From contig OV121093.1 of assembly GCA_921293015.1 (NCBI GenBank), positions 28,468,622 through 28,532,621 of the forward strand: 64,000 nucleotides of DNA. The letters run 5' to 3'. This DNA comes from Phorcus lineatus (Eukaryota; Mollusca; Gastropoda; Trochida; Trochidae). The position numbers and the translations under genes were made by a program. Below, piece after piece: positions 46,418-58,305 of this stretch; positions within the stretch are counted from its first letter, which is position 1; every line of letters starts with the position of its first letter. Below the pieces are notes generated by a model. That model worked only from the letters and a program-made list of their open reading frames with translations. It ran no database searches and was not told where the DNA came from.

Positions 46418-48028
46418 ATGGAGTTTTACATGTTATTCTCTGTGTGGATCACTGTTTCTGTGCTGTCAGGAGTCAAGGGTAATGAAGACATTGGGCAGCT
46501 TAATGACAGAGTGGATATTATCGAAAGTACGACTGATAGTCTGTCAGAAAGATTTGCTGCATTTGAAAACAAGATGTTGAGTGATAAAGCTGATATCATA
46601 AACAATCAGGAAAAAAACTTTCTCAAGATCAAGAAAGATCTAAAGAAGACCATCCGGCGATACATCACTGAGTCCCTGTCCGATATACTGAGAGACGAGT
46701 CTGTAGAAGACTTGATCCAGTCTCGTGTTCTCTCCGAGGTGAGGCACCTCAAACGTGCCAACCATCAGATGAAGAGAGAACTTCATCAGATGCGGACATC
46801 CCTCGTACGAGTTGAGGAGAACAACAGGGTGTGTAGAGATTGTCTCCAGAGAGGTGAGCGACAAAACATTGAAATGCCCCTTGTAAAATCTGAACTCTTA
46901 ACATCTGAATTAGCACGTCATGGTCGACAAATCAGAGAACTTAATGACGAACTTAGAAACACGAAGAATTCATGTCTACTGCCATCTAAAGCTATCAATA
47001 AAGAAAGAAATGAACTATGTGATTTGTCTACATATCTGAAATCAGAAAATCTGACAAAAAAGCTTGCAAGATATGATCGTCAAATAAATGAACTCAATCT
47101 AACTCTAAGAATACAAAGTGATTCATGTAAATCAAGGAATTCTACAATCAATAAGGAACCTGATTCGACGTTAGATACAAGACAAACAACTTCAGTGTCC
47201 CCGACTACCACTGCTGCTGTACCTAGAGCTATAACAACATCTAAACCAAGCACGGAGAGACGTCGGATCCTTTTAGTTCCAGTAAATAGAGGTGACCATT
47301 TTCAGATGCAACAGTTCAACATCAACACAAACTCTTTTGACAAATATCCTCATCTGTCTCTGAAGTATTGTTTGTCTGCAGTCTATATTTCCAAAATAAA
47401 CTCTTTGTTGATTAGTCTTAGCAACCCAAGCAGGATCATCATCTCAGAATTGAGCACTTCTAAAAATAAAACAATAAAAGACAATGCTTATACAATAGGA
47501 ATGGCAGCTGATGAAGAAAGAGGAATTGTTTTCCTCACAACATATAATTCTACTACATCAATCAGAAGAATGACATTACAAGGTGAAAACTTAACAACCT
47601 TAGTGGACTTAGATTATGGTATGTTTGTTGGTACTATAGCGATAAACCCAACAATAAAGACTATATATGTTGGTCATTATGTTAAACTGTTCAAAGTATT
47701 CTATGATGGAACTGGTTTGAGGACACTTGACACTGGTTCTGGAATCTACGGAGTAACTCTGGACATAATCAAGGGTCTCCTGTACTACAACAAGGGGAAT
47801 AAGCTGATGAAAATGTCCCTGTCTTCAGAGATTACTAGTGAAGTGACACGGTTTAACTTTTATATTTGGAATCTGATTTTCTACCAAAATAAAGTGTATT
47901 ACTCGAGCATGAGAAAATCCCCCGGTGTACTGGGAGTAGTGGATGTAGAACATAACAGTGAGTCTAGAACACTTCAGACAGTGAATGTGTCTGGTGTGAC
48001 ACATTACTCCATTTGTTTGATTCCGTAA
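46418..48028 (+). CDS. Secreted coiled-coil / beta-propeller protein, single exon
   Basis: 536 codons, intact. Residues 1-21 are a signal peptide (MEFYMLFSVWITVSVLSGVKG). Residues about 22-250 are heptad-rich and probably coiled coil, with Cys139 and Cys142 available for inter-chain bonds. Two tandem 39-residue repeats (158-196 and 209-247, each ending SC...INKE) lie in the stalk. A Thr/Ser/Pro linker (about 250-278) looks O-glycosylated. Residues about 281-536 form repeated strands resembling LDL-receptor class B/YWTD blades (FYDGTGLRTLDTGSGIYGVTLD, GLLYYNKGNKLMKMSL). N-glycosylation sequons are present. The C-terminal half recalls the propeller of the TRIM neighbours only in general fold. 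Likely an oligomeric extracellular binding protein; partner unknown. Confidence 0.78.
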   Translation: MEFYMLFSVWITVSVLSGVKGNEDIGQLNDRVDIIESTTDSLSERFAAFENKMLSDKADIINNQEKNFLKIKKDLKKTIRRYITESLSDILRDESVEDLIQSRVLSEVRHLKRANHQMKRELHQMRTSLVRVEENNRVCRDCLQRGERQNIEMPLVKSELLTSELARHGRQIRELNDELRNTKNSCLLPSKAINKERNELCDLSTYLKSENLTKKLARYDRQINELNLTLRIQSDSCKSRNSTINKEPDSTLDTRQTTSVSPTTTAAVPRAITTSKPSTERRRILLVPVNRGDHFQMQQFNINTNSFDKYPHLSLKYCLSAVYISKINSLLISLSNPSRIIISELSTSKNKTIKDNAYTIGMAADEERGIVFLTTYNSTTSIRRMTLQGENLTTLVDLDYGMFVGTIAINPTIKTIYVGHYVKLFKVFYDGTGLRTLDTGSGIYGVTLDIIKGLLYYNKGNKLMKMSLSSEITSEVTRFNFYIWNLIFYQNKVYYSSMRKSPGVLGVVDVEHNSESRTLQTVNVSGVTHYSICLIP

Positions 48029-50580
48029 CTACAATCAACATGTTTGAACTGATGTTCTCTTTGTATTATTTTGTCTATTATTACTATTATGTTAAAACCT
48101 GTATTAATATTCTATAATTTGTGATCACTAAAATAACGATAACACAAAATTCACAGTACAGAAGCAACATGTGTCATCTTGAATTCATTTTTTAAGTAAT
48201 TAAAGTAATGAAGGGATATGAGAACCATATTACTTCTCTCGTAAATACATATCTAAAGATTTATGTTTGTTGTGTTTTCATTTGTATTTCTTTTTACGTG
48301 AAACGAGTGTTGAAAGTTCAATGAATATCTTTCACATTGTAACAATGCAGGTACGTATTCATGTTGTGATAAACATTGAAATTAAAAAGTTAGTATTGAT
48401 ATACAGACTTTAAACTTAAAGGGTGCTTGTTAGCGCTTGCACGGCACAGAATAGATGTATATAGTTTTAACTGTATTTAGATTTAACAAGATTTAGTTAT
48501 CTAGGTCCCTGATAGCATCCACACAACTATAATGTAAATTTGTGACTAATTAGCCTTCTGACAATTGGTAATCAGTTTATAGGTTACCGTTATTGAGAGG
48601 AAAGCCTAGACAGATAGATTTCGAATCTCGGTAGAATCAATATTATGAAACTTTTATTCCTGGGAACACAGTCGATTTTAATCACCCAAAATTTGTGTCT
48701 TGTGACAGGCAGGCCCTTGAAGATTCGATTCTGCAAATCTTAGACTGTTATTATACTTTAGGAATTGTTATCAATATTGTAATTTTTCACTTGGTCTATT
48801 TGTGAAGTAATAAACATTACAATTATCTTTTAAAGAGAAATCTACAAAACTGTAGTCACCAAGATGCATCAATCTTTGCTGCAAAACTGAAATGCCGGTG
48901 TATAAGCCTTAGATGAAACTTAAAGAAGTTAAAGAGGGAACGTCACTGTAGAGTATAAAGAGTTTCAAGTACACAAATTGGCATGACTATCGTTGTAATC
49001 GTACTACACAATACTTTCAAAAAATTAATGTAAATAGTTTATTGTTTCAGGATTTCAATTATTTGACGTTTGTTTAGAGTGCATCATGATAGATAAGATG
49101 ATTTATCATTGCTGATTAAGAAAAATAAATTGCCAATTCAGACACATATTCATTTACAATATGCGGTTGTTACCATTCAACTCTATTGTTCTCTTACGGT
49201 CGGTAACTAAGTTGCTCATCGTGTAAGGCACGTGTTCAGGTGGTAGGTTAAATGAATGCAGGTGATCAACTAACTAACCTACCTGTAGTCAAGTAAAGAT
49301 CAATCGTAACATAACCTAGAATAACTTTGAAGCGAATATATGTGTATTTTGTAAATGTTTAATTTCATCCCCTTCTTTAAATCTTGTTTGGACCTATAAG
49401 AAAGTATTTTAGAAGTCTGTTCATGGTAACCATTTCGTCATTGAAGCCAAATGCTGATTTAAAGTGTTTAGCCGTTTCATGATTGACAGTTTTATTTTAT
49501 ATGATTTGCTCCTTCACTAAACACGCAGAAACTGATATTCATAGTTCATTATTGCTTTAACTAAACGATCTCTGTCAAAAATGTTTTGACTGTTACTGGA
49601 TATTTGGATTTTTTTATAAGTACAATATTTTACATAAAAACCTGCCAAAATGTTGATGCTGTATAAGAATCTTATTGATTATAGGATACCTTCGAAAAAA
49701 GGTATTATGGAAGGAATTCGAACCTTATTTAATATTGAAATGATGCGCAGTGTCGTACAAAGCGGAGAGTATAGTATATTGTAGCGACCCCGTAGCTACA
49801 TCTCGCACATGTGCTACAGCACTAGCAACACTTTGATGTGCAAGCAAACTTAAAATCTAATACAACAACGAAAAAGTTTGATTTACTTTTTTTAATAAAC
49901 AAGTGACGATTCCCGAAACCAATTTCACGATATTGTATCCTTTTCTGTAGTGACGATATTGCTCGATACACACTTTAGAGTACTTTCGTACCCAAAGTTC
50001 TTGTTTTCACAGACACATGTAGCATCTTCGTGTGTGCATATTACGTGCGTTAATCTCTGACTAACGTGATAATTGATTAAAATATTTACACGAAGCCTTC
50101 CCTCTGAATTTGTCCCCAAAATTAACCGTATTTAAAGTTAAGAGTTAAACGAGTTTTTACACGTATATCGATATATATATATCTAAACTAAAATAGGATT
50201 CTTCTCCTACTATGACATGTGTTGGGGAAATCAAATTCCATATTAAAGCATGCACATGGGAAGTTGATGAGAAAATATAGAAAATGTTTTGTGAATTAAC
50301 GATAAACAATGTACATATCTGTCGTATTAAGTAACATTAAGTTTTATTTGAAAAAAAGACCAACAATCAACATTTTATTGAAATTGAACGATACAATATC
50401 GAGTCTCGCAGCACTAATTCACAAATAAAGGGTCTGAAAATTGAAATGTCTTTTTTAATTAAGAGCATTAATTTCCAATTCATGTTGGAGGGGGTGCAAA
50501 GTTTTGATATTAGGCATTTATATATTGAAACAAATGTTCCTCGAGAAAAGATTTTCGTCTACGTGTCTGATATTACTATT
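48029..50580. other. Intergenic, no gene supported
   Basis: AT-rich 3' flank of the propeller gene. The start of the window ('ttttaaagagaaatctaca') recurs at 48830-48848, so a dispersed repeat is present. No open frame has support. Confidence 0.45.
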
Positions 50581-50589
50581 TCTTATTCG

Positions 50590-50860
50590 AATCTAATAAT
50601 ACTCTTGGCGGGTACCTAACAGCACGTGCATATCGTGCATAGCGAGGATCTTGTGACGTTTTCGTCAACATAGTTCTCTCTGCACGCATACCTCGTGCAA
50701 TACATTTCGAAGTAAACATACATTTCGAGTTGACACTTTGCACTGACTAACCTGCCCGCTTTTTCGGCAGAACTCGGCACGTGATGCTCGCTTTTCTCGT
50801 GCTACCGTGAAGCCAAATTTCCTGTTCAAGGAGTTGTTTTGGTACAAACGCGGAGCTATC
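50590..50860. repeat. Cluster of CACGTG/CTCGTG motifs
   Basis: Contains 'gcacgtgcatatcgtgcata', 'ctgcacgcatacctcgtgca' and 'actaacctgcccgcttttt' followed by 'ggcacgtgatgctcgctttt'. These are diverged relatives of the modules flanking the TRIM genes. No gene. Confidence 0.5.
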
Positions 50861-51204
50861 GTTGTCTGAGGAACTATTGAGTAAGGACGCGACGCAAGGC
50901 TATATATAAGAATTATACCTCTAGGTCATAACGGCACAAAAAGCAGTTTAAGAGCTTTGACAAGATACGGTATGATTTTCTAATAATAATTATTAATTAC
51001 AGTTATTAAAGAAAACACGAGTCGGTTTTTTTACATTGTGTATGACCTTTGCTTCCATTCGAATATAACATTTATTTGGATTTGAAAAGACATGACATAC
51101 CACAAATATCTAAGATAGATTTAACAGGTAATAGCCATGTTTTATATTCAATATCATGGTTATTATTAAAGGATATTAATGGATACAAGAACTTGACTTT
51201 TTCG

Positions 51205-53192
51205 TTACTGTTTGCTTGACTTGAGCACTGTATATTTGAGTTCAATAAACTCTATGGTTGACCAGGCACCTTTTCTCTCAAGGCTGACATAATGATACTC
51301 GGAGAGGTGAGCCAGGTGGAGGACCCCTCTTCTGACCTTTTTCCTGGGCTTCACTCTGATTGGCTCGGGATCTGATGTACTAACAACCTCTATCTTCTCC
51401 TCCAGAAAATCTGCAGCTCCCATCAACATAAGGTTATCTCCCCAAGTCCCAGGCTGCCTCATCTCTTCCAGGTATATGCTCCAGCTCTTCTTTCCGGAGA
51501 CAAAGTGTCTAAGATGGGTACTATCTACCTGTATGAGTACAATAACATAAATGAATTCATAGAATTTCAAATAAGAGTCATTAACCCACTCAAATGTTTA
51601 GATTATTGTTTATATATTTTTTTAAAATTTTATCACAAAACAAAAAAATACCATTTATTACACGGTGACATAACATTTACAAAACTCTAAGGAAGGTCAC
51701 CAAATACCTACATATTGCAATAAGTAACTCACTATTGCTGGTATAGAACAAAAACTAGATGCAAATCAAAATCTACTTGAGTTCTCTCAGATGCACATTT
51801 TACTCTTTAAGATATGAAAGTACCAACTATGTAACTCATACATTCTCTATTCATTTCACTAACCGTTTTAGGGTTGTCTCTCAGATGATCCACCACGGCA
51901 TCCCTAAGCTCGAGTGCATTTGCTGGTAGGGACACCCAAGTTGGACAGGTCGACGGGTAGAAGCCAGACTAAATTTGAGTCCATTTAAAACCTGTTGTCT
52001 ATCTCTCACTATGCCTTTCTTTCCGTCTTTTCCCTCGTCCTGTCGATCCCTTTCTCCCTGATCATTCCACTCTCTTTTGGATGCTTGTCATCCACGTGTT
52101 TAATAACTGAAATATTGTTCAAAGCACGTTAAACTCCAACTCACTCACTCACTCACTCGAATGCATTTGTGGTGAGATCATGCTGGTGGTTTACATGATC
52201 ACTGAGGGCCAGGAACATGTAGTCACCTTCACCAGCATTATCTTTTATGTTATTGCCCCTGAGGTCAGCCATGTCTGTCAACTGCTCCATAATGTCGACA
52301 GCAATTGGAGCTGAGCTACATTTCATCAGAGTAGCATGAATTTCTAGAAATTCAGCTGAAACAGAAAACATTTGTTGATAGAAATATAAATCAGTTTTTT
52401 AAACATTTAACTTTTCAAGCGTCTGGAAGGTCCCTGATTTCATACTAGTCAACTTGTGACTTTGTAAACTAAACAAAATATAAAAAGGCACCCTTTTCGG
52501 TTGGTGCCTAATACATTCATGTATTTGAATTGTGCTGTTGAAATGATAGGTACAGGGGGAAGGACAGGCAAATGACTACATCTTGTAGTATTACATGATA
52601 AACGTGGGATAAGAATATACCTTCACTGGAGCAGCTGTCACTCTTGAAGAGTCTCTGGTCATCTTTATTTTTCTTTTCCGGCTTGGAGCCTGTATCTTGG
52701 TCAATTCCTGGAACTGAATAAGGAGTAATGTTATCAACATACTACATTTATTGTAAATATATATAACATCAGATTTTTAAATTTTACAGATATATTTCGA
52801 TATGTATTAACTCTATTGATAAAGAGTAATTAATGCCCAAGTGGCTGAATGACAGCAGTAATGCCTAGAAATTAATTTAATAAAGAAATGAAGAATGTGA
52901 ATCCATATGAAGGCATAATTTAATGGATATATAGAGGACACTAAACGACCTTCCATTTAATACTATTTTTTATTAAACGAGTTAATGATAAAGTATAAAA
53001 CGAGCTAAAGCGACATTAACCAGTAAAATTTTGTCTGACTTTTACCCAACGACCTATCAAGCTTTGATGCCCCTCCCAAAAGCACGTAAGCTTCGGTTGG
53101 CATAGCTCTAATTGTCTCTGGACCACACAAATCACCATGATAAGATATTGAGTTAAGTGGTGGAAAATCTAACCGATCTCTTAAAACTGCAT
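51205..53192 (-). pseudogene. OTU-domain cysteine protease gene, inactivated
   Basis: Four exons with consistent phases: 53192-53048 (MHAVLRDRLDFPP...), 52714-52622, 52352-51883, and 51531-51205. Exons 3 and 4 encode an OTU deubiquitinase-like domain: GEGDYMFLALSDHV around the active site, NALELRDAVVDHL, WGDNLMLMGAADFL, and the catalytic His in HLSEYHYVSLE. The expected active-site Cys in GDCMF is Tyr (GDYMF). Exon 3 is also broken by a SINE at 51923-52158. It is therefore not a working protease. An integrase-like fragment lies upstream on the same strand; OTU domains occur at the C-terminus of some Ginger1 transposases, so a transposon origin is possible, but a host OTU gene cannot be ruled out. 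Confidence 0.65.
51923..52158 (+). mobile_element. SINE-like element with (ACTC)n tail, inserted in the OTU exon
   Basis: It is flanked by 11-bp direct repeats with one mismatch: 'gagtgcatttg' at 51912-51922 and 'gaatgcatttg' at 52159-52169. The body includes 'cacgtgtttaataactgaaa' and 'caaagcacgttaaac', and the tail is ACTC repeats. The same body is at 55671-55837. Direct repeats and a simple tail indicate retroposition. Confidence 0.8.
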
Positions 53193-53600
53193 GCATGATT
53201 TGTTCTAATAAACTAACCCAAGTCGCATATTTGGACTCGGACACTAACACCGTGGTCGATCGGTTAAGAAACTTTCGATCCAGATTGTTTATCTATGGAC
53301 TACGCCATTTAGCGATAGAGCAAAAGCCAACTCCTCTTCGAGAGGCTCTCTTTGGTTGGCTGAAATTAAATCGCACATCATTGCGATAAAAATATTTGAT
53401 TGGCTGAATCATGGGTCACGGTGCAAAGTTTTTGCTGGGGTTTACACCCAGGGTAAGAAGAGTGGAGCGTCAGCTATAAGTCTTACCCTGGGACAGGATG
53501 GACTGACAGTCAGACTGACGGATGCAGGTCATTTCTATATCCCCTGAAAACTTTGTTTTTTTGGGGGATAATAACTCACCTGGCATCAATATTTGGTTAC
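53193..53600. other. Region between the integrase-like and OTU exons
   Basis: It contains two 'attggct'-type CCAAT-like sites (near 53353 and 53398). A plus-strand open stretch at 53356-53547 has no recognisable domain. It may be a promoter or intron; I cannot tell. Confidence 0.3.
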
Positions 53601-53629
53601 AGTGGCATAGTTTATGAGAGCAAATATAT

Positions 53630-54075
53630 ATATATATTGAGTTTTTTGACGAACCTGAACCTCTTCAAATTTCTCTGTTGTTTCGCAACTATATTCTGGC
53701 TCGTCACCTTCTTTGCCTCCTGCCCTCAGCATTCTAGTCAGGCGGTGAGGCTCAAACCCAAACATGGCCTTGTAAGGGCTAGATCCTGTTGAGGAAATGA
53801 ATAAAATAAAAATACTTCATGAATAAATGTTTGGACAATAACCAAGAACAACAATCTATAAGATCCTTTTTGTTTAAATCAACCTTAATTGTCAATTTGA
53901 TGAAGATCCTTTTCATTTGGAAATTCAAATCCAGAAAGATGTTACCAATAGAAGAGTTCAGTGACTGATTGTGTAATCTGCAGTAGATGGGTAGATTTTG
54001 AACCAAGGACACCTCGGCCATCTGCTGGAAATTGAATCGCAGCATATCTTTCCATACTCGGTGAGAACGTTCATC
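53630..54075 (-). pseudogene. Integrase-like fragment (KRBA2/Ginger1 type)
   Basis: Exon 54075-53946 reads DERSHRVWKDMLRFNF...LPIYCRLHNQSLNSSI and ends in phase 1 at TTG|GTAAC. The next exon starts at 53785 after AACAG in phase 1 and reads SSPYKAMFGFEPHRLTRM. The N..H..I..SPYKAMFG block is characteristic of the C-terminal end of retroviral-type integrase cores in KRBA2-like and Ginger-type transposases. The catalytic DDE residues would lie further upstream and were not found. The 3' end near 53630 is uncertain. Confidence 0.5.
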
Positions 54076-54600
54076 CTATAAAATATATTTAACATGACGT
54101 ATCAGACATCACTGATTAATAAAAGGTCTTGACCTGGTCATGGTTGCCAGGAGAAAAGTACCCTTAAATCTAAATTTATTGAATGAAAATAAGCTTTGAG
54201 TTTCTTTTTTAACAAAGAAGTATACGAGGTAGTTATCGATTCTACAATTCATCACAGACAATATTTACATGATTTCACCGTGTTTTATAGTCAGGCCTTC
54301 TTACCAAAGATAAACATACCTTGAGATGACCTTTTTGGCACTATTTTCTAATATGTATCAACGTACTCTGTGGCCCCTCAAACAAAGAGTACCACCATAC
54401 ACTTCCACCCAGGTTCCATGTTATCCCATCTTTTCTATCTGATGAGGGTTTGAGTACATAAAACTTGTGAAAGCCCCCTAGAGCTGTGTTAAACTTATAT
54501 AAATTGAAGTTATTTCACCTTTCCTTTGGGAAGAAGTTTTTTTTAATTGTCAATTGCCTCCGTTTTCCGATCATGTTTACCTTAAGTTACAAGTTAATTG
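54076..54600. other. No gene supported
   Basis: AT-rich sequence between the integrase-like exon and the repeat mosaic of TRIM locus 3. I looked for the missing integrase core here on the minus strand and did not find it. Confidence 0.35.
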
Positions 54601-55163
54601 TCAAATAATGTTACTATTTAAACTACACTGTATTACTTTGAAACCTTGGGCGGTTCGGCACCGATTCACTAAACACAGGGGAGATGACTCTGCATGAACT
54701 TCACGCTTTTTACGTGCTACCCGGAAGCTGTCAATAAATTTTTGCAATTGTTGTTGAGCGTATCCGTAACTTTTTAACGTGACCCAAAAAAGGAAGAACC
54801 TTTAATCAATATTCACCTACTCACTCAAAAATAGATTTCATTTTGGAGTATGGAATGACAACAATATAGAGCATATGAAATATAAAATTACATAGAAAAA
54901 CCAAAGTTAATGTAATCCTTGAATATTTGCCCAACAGTTATGGATTCTTAGACACACCAGAAAGCTTGTATACAGCCTCGTGCTATGCTAGGAACATCAC
55001 TGTCATTTATCTATACTAAAATATGAACATTGTCAAATGTGTTCTTTACATGTACAGTGAATATTCCAAGGTTTATGACCTAGCAATAAAACAGTGTTTT
55101 TTCATCCATTATTGCAAAGTAAATGCCTTATAAAAAAAGATTGTATAAGAAACTTCTATAACA

Positions 55164-55279
55164 TGTGTAATGTTTGCCTCTCCCCGTCAGACAACCAGTG
55201 TCTATATGAGGAAGCTTCCAAAGACACGGGCGAGTCGTGCTGCACGTGCACCTCATTGAAATCAACTGCCTGCCAATGA
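55164..55279 (+). repeat. Cys-rich exon-like module, copy 4
   Basis: Reads CNVCLSPSDNQCLYEEASKD, then TGESCCTCTSLKSTACQ and TGA. The stop comes earlier than in the copy at 23950, and the sequence beyond is degraded. Confidence 0.45.
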
Positions 55280-55670
55280 CAAAATAAATCCAACATCTAA
55301 GGCAATATAGAGAGTTATATCTAAGCAGAGGGGTCTTATTGTAAGTAAGTAAAGTAAGTAAACGCACACGAGTGGTAATAACAGTTTATCTTGCATATTA
55401 GAGTTATTTCTTTATCATACATCTCTAATTCGGTCACGGCAAGGTTAATAATTTGTAATCGAAACTTAATTCACAGACATCATTTATTGATTTCTAAACA
55501 AAAAAGTATCATTATAACGGAAAGTACATTCTACGCTATTTATAAGACGTTACTGACGTATTGGTGTCAAATATCAGTCAGATGTATTAAGATTTTGCAC
55601 CGATTGACCTGCCTGCTAAATCTACATACACGACTCTGCACGTGTTGCACGCTTTTTACGAACTATCAGT

Positions 55671-55837
55671 AATTTGAGTCCTTCTAAAACCTGTTGCCTT
55701 TCTTTCCGTCTTTTCCCTTAAACGTTCGATCCCTTTCTCCCTTATGTGTCCACTCTCTTTTGGATGCTTGTCATCCACGTGTTTAATAACTGAAATATTG
55801 TTCAAAGCACGTTAAACCCCAACTCACTCACTCACTC
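55671..55837 (+). mobile_element. SINE-like element with (ACTC)n tail
   Basis: Matches 51975-52158 from 'aatttgagtcc' through 'ttggatgcttgtcatccacg' to the ACTC tail. It interrupts the module whose uninterrupted form ('ctatcagtggcaatctgccg') is at 24403. Confidence 0.75.
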
Positions 55838-58305
55838 CTTCTGCCGTGCTAAAGCTATTGAGACTCCAGGCACAGTTTCTTAACTTGTCACAAAGGTCCG
55901 TCATATTGATTCATGCTACGAAAAAGGTGAGCGAAATAAATAAATGAAACACAAATATCATTTGTAACCATTTAATAAATCGTTTATAGAATAGCTCTAT
56001 TGTAATTATAAAATCGTTTTGACGCTGTCTTAAGGTTGCAAGTTCTTAAGAAATGATTAAAATCCACTTGGTAAGATAAATACCCCTTCATGTTCACTAT
56101 AATGAGTAATGTGACAGAATGAAACTTGAATCGTAACAAAAGTGACGTTTAATCAAGAACTTAAGATTATTTGACAACAAAAGTAGTACATTTGCTCAGT
56201 GACAATATGACGGCAAACATCCCTTATGGTAAACAAAACAGGCAAAGTAGTCCAAAGTTTTTAAACTTCTCTAAAATAGTCAGTAGAACAGTTAGGATTT
56301 AAAAGTGTTTATATGATATAAACTAGTACGCATGTTAAATGGAGGTGTGATTTGACTTTTGTGCATATAGAAGACTTGGTTACCTTTTCATTGAAAACAA
56401 ATAAATTATTATATATTTGTCATTCGAGAATGACTATTTGTGATGTGTTACATTAAGATTTATAAAGAGAGAAAGGAATTCAATCCGACCATGTTAGGAG
56501 TACCTCCGCCCGATCTCCCCGTGCTTACACCACTAACCTTTGTTTGGTCATTACCTTGACCATCGTCCAACCAATTGTGTGATGCCTCGGTCGGGACAAG
56601 CAGTTTGACAAGTACGTACGGTAAGTACGTAATAAACCAACTCCGACCGACTTTATCGTTATTTCGTCTCTGGTAGATATTGTTATGCAAAGTTTTTATC
56701 TCTCACAATTGGTGTTAGAACTGGGGTGATTAGTATACTGGGTACTATTGGGGGTAGGACAGTGGAATTTACATGTCATAGTCTCCATTCTACAAAATTG
56801 ATGTTTTGGAATTTTGTGATTCATAGCATTGTTTCTTAAAAATAGACAAAATAAGATTTGAGGGTGGACACCACGCCACGCCCATATTTGAAGAGCGATC
56901 TAAAATTACAATTTGAGTTCTCATTTCACAAAAATGTAATTCCTAAAATGTCAGCCTCCCTTGCCTCGGTTCTGGAGAAAAACTTGTTTAGGAAAAATGT
57001 CTGGCATGCAAATATTTGAGACAGTCGGTCTCATACTTACAAATTTGGATCACCTACGTCAAAGGAACATCCCAAATATATCCCCACAGATGTAGAAACT
57101 GATAAAAGTTTACGTCCAAGGACGCCGGACAATAAGCCATACCAAAGGATCTTGACCTTTTAGATATCATCAGTTTAAAAGTGAATCTGTTTGAGATTTA
57201 AGACTAAGAGTAAGAGATGTTTTAAAGGTAGAATGACAAAAACATTTTGTGAAATAAACTCAAACAAAGTCCAACTCAGGGTATGAAACAAAGATCATCA
57301 AATTAACTGTAATAAACACAACAAATACATTATATTTAATAATTGAATAATACTTTATTTGACGATTTAACAAACAATTTCCTACCTTCTACGAACGATC
57401 AGTAAAACCTTTTGAAGAGAACTGTACACGAGTCAACAAGCGTTTGAGGACAACAGGCATGAAGCATGCGCTGCACGTGCCAATCATGCTCATTTCATAC
57501 GGGTCTGCACGTGTAAATTGTCATTGCCCTTCGGAAAGATGGTTTTTTTAATAGTCAAGTAGAGTTTTGCGCCCGTTTTCTTATCTTTTACTTGTAGTAA
57601 AGTCATTGTTGAGGTCAAACAATAAAGGAACATGTTTTATAACAAAATCAATAAACAGTTGTAAATGAAATTTACAAATATGACTTTCCAATTTCCCCTT
57701 GAACTGTTTCACCCTTTAAAAGGTTTCTCTTTGTATAACCTTTCTACATCTCTTCGTAAGAAATTCCTACAGATACCTGTGGAATATCTCACTCTTACTA
57801 TTTCAACTACATCTGGTTACTTTGCTACCTCGGCACTGATTCACCAGACACGACAGTGGAGATGACTCTGCATGAACTGCACGCTTTTCACGTGCTGCCC
57901 GGGAGTTGTTTATACTTGTTACATAACTTCTGTTTATGTATTTGATGTTAAAACATGAATGGGATAAGATAAATAAGTCAGGTTTTTACACTTGTTTATG
58001 TCAATGTTCAATTTGCCACAATTAGATCAATGATAACAACTTTTTCAGGTTTTGATTAATAACTAATTCCTGACATTTAATAATGTTATTGCATTTTTGA
58101 AAAATGGAAATAATATCATTTTGAAGTAAACAGTTTACAAATAAGCATTTACAAAACATATTAGTTTGGAGTTTCTCACAGGTTTAGGTTACCTAAACTA
58201 AAGTGAGGTAATTTACTTTTTAAATAAAAAATAACAAACCGATTGGTTTCTATGGTTACTCAAACTGCCTTCGCTTAACATTAAATTAAAATGTTTCCTG
58301 CAAAG

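Larger units (their letters stand above)
54600..58305. repeat. 3'-side flank of TRIM locus 3: repeat mosaic
   Basis: Order of modules: 'gcatgaacttcacgctttt' (54631-54735), Cys-rich module (55164-55279), 'gcacgtgttgcacgctttt' (55636-55660), a long conserved spacer, 'gcgctgcacgtgccaatcat' (57459-57600), then 'gcatgaactgcacgctttt' (57815-57928) just before the TRIM stop. This is the same order as at loci 1 and 2. No complete gene. Confidence 0.65.

Noticed and set aside
53356-53547. Plus-strand frame ending ...RLTDAGHFYIP
   Set aside because: Looks orderly but I recognise no domain and see no splice or start evidence; it lies between exons of minus-strand genes.
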